The position numbers and the translations under genes were made by a program. From SIG603 sp963611165 (GTDB lineage: Bacteria > Bacillota > Clostridia > Oscillospirales > Acutalibacteraceae): a stretch of 9,167 bases of DNA. Positions 4,491 through 9,167 of this stretch are shown piece after piece; positions within the stretch are counted from its first letter, which is position 1; the number at the start of each line of letters is the position of its first letter. The stretch spans positions 1-9,167 of the forward strand of contig CAVDQG010000067.1 in NCBI GenBank assembly GCA_963611165.1, written 5' to 3'. The notes below the pieces were generated by a model, which saw only the letters and a program-made list of their open reading frames with translations, was not told the origin of the DNA and did no database searches.

Positions 4491-7400
4491 AAACGAATTC
4501 ATAAGCTATCGCTGTGCTGTGCACTGGTGTTAATAGCTTTTGTAGCTTGTTTAACAGCCACCGTAGCATATGCTGACGAAACAGAAACAATTTCAAAACA
4601 GTTTAGCGTTTCTCTCGATAACCTTAAACCGTCCCAGTTTTCGATGGCTTCTGCCAACGGAGTTTATTACAATTCCTATCGTGACGGTTTAAACGACAAC
4701 CAAAAAATTCTTTATGATAATCTGAAAAGTTTTTTCTTAAACTCTAACGGATTAGCTAAAGAATACACAACCGATACGCTTGCCATTTCCACGACTCAGG
4801 TGGGTATTGATTACTCAATAAGTTATGATGAAGATTATAGCGCGGCGGCGGATACATTATGGGATGAAATTAAGCCCGATTATTCGTATGCGTTCTTCTC
4901 TTTCATCTTTGATTATCCACAAGCGTTCTGGACAAATAAGGTAAATATAAACGCAAGCTTTTCGGTAAACACAACATCTCATGTTGTTTGGGTAAAGCAG
5001 TGTAAATTTACTTTTACGCTGATTAGCAGTGATTATTCAAGCCTAATAAGCACTTACAATTCTAATATCACTGCCGCGGCGGCTAAGATTGCATCAAACT
5101 CGACAACCACCTACGATTTGGTTAAGGGCATTAATGACTATCTTTGCGAAACCTGTACCTACAATACATATGCTGCAGTTCTTGGCGGAGACTCCTACAA
5201 GTATGCACATTCATCAGGAGAAGTATTTTCTTCATCGACCCACTCGATTGTTTGTGACGGTTATGCAAAATCCTATAAGGCTCTTGCTAATCTATTGGGA
5301 GTAGATTGTGCGATAATTGTTGGTTACGGAAACGGTGGAACTCACGCATGGAACGATGTTCGACTTGGCAATTATTGGTACCCTGTTGATTCCACTTGGA
5401 ATGACAGCACAAATTCTGATAAGTATTTACTTCAGGCGGCTTCTTCGTTCTTGAGCACTCATACAGAGGTTGAAGATCAAATAAGCACCAGTGGAAATAT
5501 ATCTTTCACTTTCCCCACTTTAAATACCAAAACTTACAAAGAGCAGTGTTTAGCAGACGGACATAAGTATGTTATGGCAAGTGACGGTTCTTATGTTTGC
5601 GATTATTGCAACGAGAAAAAGACAATCACTCATACTCACACTGCCTCATCTGCAGTCAAAGAAAATATAATAGATCCTACTTGTACAACAGACGGATCTT
5701 ATGATTCCGTTGTCTATTGTTCAAGTTGTAAAGAAGAGATTAGTCGTGAAACAGTTTCGGTTCCTAAGCTTGGTCACAGTTATAAATTAACTCAAGCTGC
5801 CGTAAGTGCTACATGTACAAAAGACGGCAGAACCGAGATTTCCATTTGCTCCGTTTGCGGAGATATCATAGGTGGCAAAACTATTCCTGCAACAGGTCAC
5901 ACGGCAGACGAAGCAGTCAAAGAGAATATAATTGATGCCACTTGCGAAAAAGACGGTTCCTATGATTCAGTAGTTTATTGCACAGAGTGCGGTGAAGAAA
6001 TCAGCCGTGAAACAGTAACTATATCTAAGTTCGGACATAACTATGTTGTTACAGGTGAAGCTGTAGAGTCTACTGAAACAACATGCGGCCGTACGGAAGA
6101 AAAGACCTGCACAATCTGCGGTGATGTTATAGGCGGCGAGATTATCCCTATTAAAAACGGCGGTTTGAATAACTTAATAGTTGTTCATAAACACACAGAT
6201 GGTGAGCCCGTTATTGAGAACAAGATTGACTCAACTTGTACAACAGACGGCTCTTATGATTCGGTAGTTTACTGCACAGAATGTGACGAAGAAATCAGCC
6301 GAACAACGGTTAAAGTTTCTAAGCTTGGTCATAACTATAAGGTAACATCAAGTGCGAAATCTGCTACTTGCACGGCAGACGGACATACGGAAGAAAAAAC
6401 ATGTTCTGTTTGCGGTGATAAGATAGGCGGAGACGTCATTAAAGCCACAGGTCACAAGTCAGGAACAGCAGTCAAAGAAAATATAGTCAGTGCTACATGT
6501 ACAAAGGACGGTTCCTATGACTCCGTAGTTTACTGCACTGAATGTGGCGAAGAAATCAGCCGAACAACGGTTAAAGTTTCTAAGCTTGGTCATAACTATA
6601 AGGTAACATCAAGTGCGAAATCTGCTACTTGCACGGCAGACGGACATACGGAAGAAAAAACATGTTCCGTTTGCGGTGATAAGATAGGCGGAGAAGTCAT
6701 CAAAGCTACAGGTCACAAGTCAGGAACAGCAGTCAAAGAAAATGTAGTTAGCGCTACTTGCTCTAAGGAAGGCTCATACGACTCGGTTATCTATTGCACT
6801 GTTTGCAAGAAAGAAATCAGTCGCACTACCGTAAAAGTAGCTAAACTTAGCCATACTTATAAAACTACAGTTGTCAGTGCTACCTACAAAGCCGGAGGGT
6901 ACACAATTCACAAGTGCACAGTTTGTGGAGCTTATTATCTAACAGACAAAACTTCAATGCTTAAGCTGTCAGCACCGAGTGTATCGGTATCCAACAAAGC
7001 CGGCGGAATACAGATAACATGGAATAAGGTGAGTGGAGCAACAAAGTACATTTTGTATCGTGGCAGTACGGGTATAAAAACATTTTCATCAACTGCCACT
7101 CTCTCCTATCTTGATACATCTGTTAAATCAAAAGACGGATACGGGTATATTTATAAAGTTGTTGCTTGCGTAGCTGATTCCTCTAAGCAGTATCAGACCG
7201 CATCAACTTCAAAAGTAATATATCGTTTAGTTTCCCCGACTATCAGCAAAGCTCAGAATTCGGCAAGTAAAGCTATAACGGTTACTTGGAAAAAACAGAG
7301 CGGAGCAACCGGATATCAGGTGCAGTACAGCAGAGCAACAAGCTTTTCTTCACCTACAACTCTTTACATCACTAAAAATACTACATTATCTAAAAAAATA

Positions 7401-7520
7401 ACGGGTTTGGTTAAGGGTAAGTACTATTGCATAAGAGTTAGAACTTATAAGACTGTAAACGGAGTAAAATACTATTCAGCATGGACAACTTATTCCGGTA
7501 AAGTAAAAGTTAGTAAATAA
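4488..7520 (+). CDS. Secreted transglutaminase-like protein with Cys/His repeats and Fn3 domains
   Basis: The 1010-residue protein opens with a signal peptide: basic MKRIHK, a hydrophobic core, then AYA before Asp30, a signal peptidase I site. An uncharacterised region (about 31-200) leads to a transglutaminase-like domain (about 205-320). Its triad is visible as Cys256 in VCDGYAKSY, His286 in THAWNDV and Asp301 in VDSTW. Such bacterial domains may act as cross-linking enzymes or thiol proteases, so the reaction here is unknown. Residues 351-825 form an alternating array of two modules of 46 and 41 residues, each with one Cys, a CxxC pair and a closing (G)H. Two fibronectin III-like domains follow (about 829-914 and 915-1010), marked by ITWNKVSGATKYILYR and VTWKKQSGATGYQVQYS. 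There is no LPxTG, SLH or C-terminal membrane segment, so it is probably released or held by non-covalent contact. It is a single-gene unit with its own promoter and terminator. Role in envelope or host/substrate interaction is inferred. Confidence 0.9.
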   Translation: MKRIHKLSLCCALVLIAFVACLTATVAYADETETISKQFSVSLDNLKPSQFSMASANGVYYNSYRDGLNDNQKILYDNLKSFFLNSNGLAKEYTTDTLAISTTQVGIDYSISYDEDYSAAADTLWDEIKPDYSYAFFSFIFDYPQAFWTNKVNINASFSVNTTSHVVWVKQCKFTFTLISSDYSSLISTYNSNITAAAAKIASNSTTTYDLVKGINDYLCETCTYNTYAAVLGGDSYKYAHSSGEVFSSSTHSIVCDGYAKSYKALANLLGVDCAIIVGYGNGGTHAWNDVRLGNYWYPVDSTWNDSTNSDKYLLQAASSFLSTHTEVEDQISTSGNISFTFPTLNTKTYKEQCLADGHKYVMASDGSYVCDYCNEKKTITHTHTASSAVKENIIDPTCTTDGSYDSVVYCSSCKEEISRETVSVPKLGHSYKLTQAAVSATCTKDGRTEISICSVCGDIIGGKTIPATGHTADEAVKENIIDATCEKDGSYDSVVYCTECGEEISRETVTISKFGHNYVVTGEAVESTETTCGRTEEKTCTICGDVIGGEIIPIKNGGLNNLIVVHKHTDGEPVIENKIDSTCTTDGSYDSVVYCTECDEEISRTTVKVSKLGHNYKVTSSAKSATCTADGHTEEKTCSVCGDKIGGDVIKATGHKSGTAVKENIVSATCTKDGSYDSVVYCTECGEEISRTTVKVSKLGHNYKVTSSAKSATCTADGHTEEKTCSVCGDKIGGEVIKATGHKSGTAVKENVVSATCSKEGSYDSVIYCTVCKKEISRTTVKVAKLSHTYKTTVVSATYKAGGYTIHKCTVCGAYYLTDKTSMLKLSAPSVSVSNKAGGIQITWNKVSGATKYILYRGSTGIKTFSSTATLSYLDTSVKSKDGYGYIYKVVACVADSSKQYQTASTSKVIYRLVSPTISKAQNSASKAITVTWKKQSGATGYQVQYSRATSFSSPTTLYITKNTTLSKKITGLVKGKYYCIRVRTYKTVNGVKYYSAWTTYSGKVKVSK
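5640..6962 (+). repeat. Alternating A/B Cys-His module array (coding)
   Basis: The order is A1 5640-5777, B1 5778-5900, A2 5901-6038, B2 6039-6194, A3 6195-6332, B3 6333-6455, A4 6456-6593, B4 6594-6716, A5 6717-6854 and degenerate B5 from 6855. A modules carry the consensus DGSYDSVVYC-x-x-C-x-EISR and end in K(L/F)(G/S)H. B modules carry ATCT-x-DG, then KTCSVCGDxIGG and end in ATGH. B2 has an altered first Cys region and a divergent tail without GH. B5 has Tyr in place of its first Cys. Confidence 0.9.
6195..6716 (+). repeat. Recent 261-bp tandem duplication within the array
   Basis: Units 6195-6455 and 6456-6716 are in-frame copies of 87 codons. Bases 6287-6406 are identical to 6548-6667 over 120 positions, synonymous sites included. 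The encoded B modules differ by one Asp/Glu change. The other modules are much more diverged in DNA, so this pair is the youngest. Confidence 0.85.
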
Positions 7521-7529
7521 ACGATTCCT

Positions 7530-7573
7530 TCGACGGCACAAGCTATTAAATGTTTGTGCCGTCGATTTCTGTT
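7530..7573 (+). terminator. Terminator of the surface-protein gene
   Basis: A perfect 12-bp stem (TCGACGGCACAA at 7530-7541, TTGTGCCGTCGA at 7554-7565) begins ten bases after the stop codon. It is GC-rich compared with its surroundings and is followed by TTTCTGTT, a moderate T-tract. Confidence 0.75.
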
Positions 7574-7576
7574 AGT

Positions 7577-7605
7577 TTGACAATTTTAATTCAATATAAT
7601 ATAAT
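7577..7605 (+). promoter_or_regulatory. Perfect-consensus promoter for the MATE gene
   Basis: TTGACA (7577-7582) and TATAAT (7600-7605) are separated by exactly 17 bases, the full sigma-A consensus. A second TATAAT overlaps at 7595-7600 but is too close to the -35. Transcription would start near 7612. Confidence 0.85.
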
Positions 7606-7639
7606 TACTTTTGAACTATTTATATTGAAAGGTTGTTTT

Positions 7640-7648
7640 ATGAAGTGA
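7640..7648 (+). other. Two-codon ATG-AAG-TGA frame over the MATE start
   Basis: GAAAGG (7627-7632) lies seven bases before an ATG at 7640, an ideal spacing, but that frame reads Met-Lys-stop. The TGA (7646-7648) overlaps the GTG (7645-7647) that opens the transporter frame. Confidence 0.6.
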
Positions 7649-8958
7649 AAAAGAATAAAAGCTTTTTAGCTTTTGTAGTGCCATCTGTGCTGGGATTTGC
7701 CCTTTCGGGTATATATACCATCGTGGACGGCTTTTTTATTGGCCAATGCTTAGGCGATAATGGCTTAGCCGCCGTTACGTTAGGCTTTCCTGTATCATCG
7801 TTTATTCAATCAGTCGGTACAGGTCTTGGACTGGCAGGAGCGATTCAGTTTGCTATTTTCAAAGCTCAAGAAAAACAAAGAGATGAGCAGGAGTGTTTCA
7901 CAAGTGCCTCGATACTCATGGTTCTTGTTAGTGTAATCTTGACAGGGTTGCTCTATTGTATTACCGAACCGCTTATACATTTGCTTGGTGCAAGCGGTGA
8001 GATATTTACAATGACTGTTGAATATGTTCATGTAATCGTTTACGGTACAGTTTTTCAGCTTTTGGCTACAGGTTTAGTACCGTTTATAAGAAATATGGGC
8101 GGCGCTACATTTGCGATGGTATCAATGATACTCGGTTTTATTGTCAATATTATACTTGATTATTTATTTGTTTGGGTTTTGCCGTGGGGAATGCAGGGCG
8201 GTGCCGCCGCTACGGTAATCGGTCAGGCTGTAACCATGTTTTGCGCAGTCGGATATTTTGTTCACAAGAAGTACAAATTGAAGCTGTCAAATATTGGCAA
8301 GATGACAAAACTTTGGGCAAATATTTTCAAGGTTTCTCTCTCCCCCTTTGGCATGAGTTTTTCTCAACAACTCACTTTGCTCATAATGAACAGGTATTTG
8401 ATTGCTTACGGTGATTCTCAAGCTGTTGCTGTTTATGGTTGTATAGATTATATTCTTTCTATCATATATTTCTTGATTCAAGGTGTCGGAGACGGAAGTC
8501 AGCCACTTATATCTGAATGTTACGGCAAGTCTGATTTTGACGGCGTTCGCTCCATGAGAAAGAAAGCCTATGCTTTTGCAGAAGCGATAACTGCCGTATG
8601 TTTGATACTGGTATTTATATTCAGAAGCAAAATCGGAGTACTGTTTGGTGCTTCTGCCGAGTCTAATATCGGTGTAGCTTATTATTTGCCTTGGTTCTTG
8701 GCAACTATTCTCCTTCTTTGCTTCTCACGCATTACAACGACTTATTTTTATGCATCTGAAAAGACGGTGTTTTCTTATGTACTTGTTTACGGCGAATCTG
8801 TTTTTACGCTCCTTATGCTCTGCATTCTCCCTCATTTTAGCGGATTGACGGGAGTTTGGCTTTCGATGCCTTTGGCACAGCTGATTGTTTTTATTATTGC
8901 ATTCTTTTTGAAGAGCATCGCTGACAAAGATTTGAAAAAAGCAAATAATATATCTTAA
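7645..8958 (+). CDS. MATE-family multidrug/metabolite efflux transporter
   Basis: This is a cytoplasmic-membrane antiporter of the multidrug and toxin extrusion superfamily, probably exporting cationic or organic compounds with Na+ or H+. The substrate cannot be read from sequence. About 12 hydrophobic segments fill its 437 residues, a normal length. The first half has VPSVLGFALSGIYTIVDGFF (about 12-31), LAAVTLGFP and VNIILDYLFVW (about 167-177) followed by GMQGGAAATVIGQ. The second half has the family's GVGDGSQPLI block (about 280-289). It resembles the MepA/DinF-like bacterial branch by motif only. The frame can also open at a TTG (7633, 441 residues), but that codon abuts the AAAGG site. 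I prefer GTG 7645, which follows the Met-Lys-stop frame and may depend on reinitiation. The gene has a consensus promoter of its own. Confidence 0.9.
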   Translation: MKKNKSFLAFVVPSVLGFALSGIYTIVDGFFIGQCLGDNGLAAVTLGFPVSSFIQSVGTGLGLAGAIQFAIFKAQEKQRDEQECFTSASILMVLVSVILTGLLYCITEPLIHLLGASGEIFTMTVEYVHVIVYGTVFQLLATGLVPFIRNMGGATFAMVSMILGFIVNIILDYLFVWVLPWGMQGGAAATVIGQAVTMFCAVGYFVHKKYKLKLSNIGKMTKLWANIFKVSLSPFGMSFSQQLTLLIMNRYLIAYGDSQAVAVYGCIDYILSIIYFLIQGVGDGSQPLISECYGKSDFDGVRSMRKKAYAFAEAITAVCLILVFIFRSKIGVLFGASAESNIGVAYYLPWFLATILLLCFSRITTTYFYASEKTVFSYVLVYGESVFTLLMLCILPHFSGLTGVWLSMPLAQLIVFIIAFFLKSIADKDLKKANNIS

Positions 8959-8993
8959 AAATCTTTACAAACAGCATATTTTGCATAAAACTA

Positions 8994-9022
8994 TTGTTAA
9001 ACAGTAAAGATAATGTTATTAT
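8994..9022 (+). promoter_or_regulatory. Promoter for the gene at the window end
   Basis: TTGTTA (8994-8999) and TATTAT (9017-9022) are 17 bases apart. Transcription near 9029 would cross the hairpin at 9061-9095 before reaching the ATG at 9108. An 8-bp inverted repeat, ATCTTTAC (8961-8968) with GTAAAGAT (9004-9011), brackets the -35. Confidence 0.55.
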
Positions 9023-9060
9023 GAATATCAAGAAATTATCTTAAGTGATTCAGAATTTAA

Positions 9061-9095
9061 AGAGCCGAATTTAAGTTTTATTCGGCTCTGTTTTT
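9061..9095 (+). terminator. Terminator hairpin between MATE and the next gene
   Basis: A perfect 10-bp stem (AGAGCCGAAT at 9061-9070, ATTCGGCTCT at 9080-9089) with a nine-base loop ends in GTTTTT. It can end the MATE transcript. Because a promoter lies upstream of it, it could also act as an attenuator. Confidence 0.8.
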
Positions 9096-9107
9096 ACGGG
9101 GTATCAC

Positions 9108-9167
9108 ATGAAAAAAGAATGGTTAAATACTTTAAAAAAGACTGTAGAATACGACAGTAAAGAATGC
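9108..9167 (+). CDS. Unrecognised protein, N-terminal 20 codons only
   Basis: An ATG follows CGGGG (9097-9101) by six bases and opens a frame that runs off the end of the window, starting MKKEWLNTLKK and continuing with a charged, soluble-looking stretch to Cys20. There is no signal peptide so far. Too little is present to assign a family. It is read on its own from the promoter at 8994-9022 or by read-through from the MATE gene. Confidence 0.6.
   Translation, partial: MKKEWLNTLKKTVEYDSKEC

Noticed and set aside
4488..4560. Possible lipoprotein signal (AC at residues 20-21 of the surface protein)
   Set aside because: The residues before Cys21 (F-V-A) do not fit the usual lipobox, and a clear AYA signal peptidase I site follows at 27-29.
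5640..6962. Regular repeats suggestive of a CRISPR array
   Set aside because: The repeats are long, diverged, lie within one continuous open frame and encode protein modules. There are no short identical repeats with unique spacers.
1..9167. Defence island, toxin-antitoxin pair, phage or transposon remnant
   Set aside because: None of the genes matches such families, and no transposase, integrase or clear target-site duplication is visible.

Overview
The window reads as a low-GC Gram-positive chromosome segment, most likely from an anaerobic gut-type Clostridia (Oscillospiraceae/Ruminococcus-like). This is inferred from the AT-rich intergenic DNA, strong sigma-A type promoters, GGAGG/AAAGG ribosome binding sites, use of GTG and TTG starts, a DUF4364-type winged-helix gene, and a large secreted transglutaminase-like protein with Cys-rich and fibronectin III modules. 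No rRNA, tRNA, insertion sequence, phage gene or CRISPR array is visible. Most of the window is ordinary core genome with one accessory surface-protein gene.

Layout. Bases 1-1470 run on the minus strand. They hold rpmE (ribosomal protein L31) with its own promoter, leader and terminator. Upstream of it is a membrane-anchored protein with the fold signature of VanY-type D,D-carboxypeptidases but lacking every zinc-ligand residue. A divergent promoter pair near 1444-1531 separates this from a plus-strand DUF4364-like gene (1618-2325). That gene converges on mnmA (minus, 2381-3457) over a shared hairpin terminator. mnmA and a 5-formyltetrahydrofolate cyclo-ligase gene (plus, 3568-4119) diverge from interlocking promoters.

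A 368-base palindrome-rich spacer (4120-4487) leads to a 1010-residue secreted protein (4488-7520). It has a signal peptide, a transglutaminase-like domain with an intact Cys-His-Asp triad, an alternating array of two Cys/His modules, and two fibronectin III-like domains. A hairpin terminator and a perfect-consensus promoter (TTGACA-17-TATAAT) precede a MATE-family transporter (about 7645-8958). Its start region contains a two-codon ATG-AAG-TGA frame overlapping the likely GTG start. The window closes with a promoter, a terminator hairpin and the first 20 codons of an unrecognised gene.

How the genes relate. L31, MnmA and the folate enzyme serve translation, tRNA modification and one-carbon metabolism. 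Almost every gene appears to have its own promoter, so this is a set of single-gene transcription units rather than one operon. I see no clear new multi-gene system. The items most worth following are the catalytically stripped VanY homologue with its hidden N-terminus, the two-module Cys/His array, the minimal frame at the MATE start, and the structured spacer before the surface protein.
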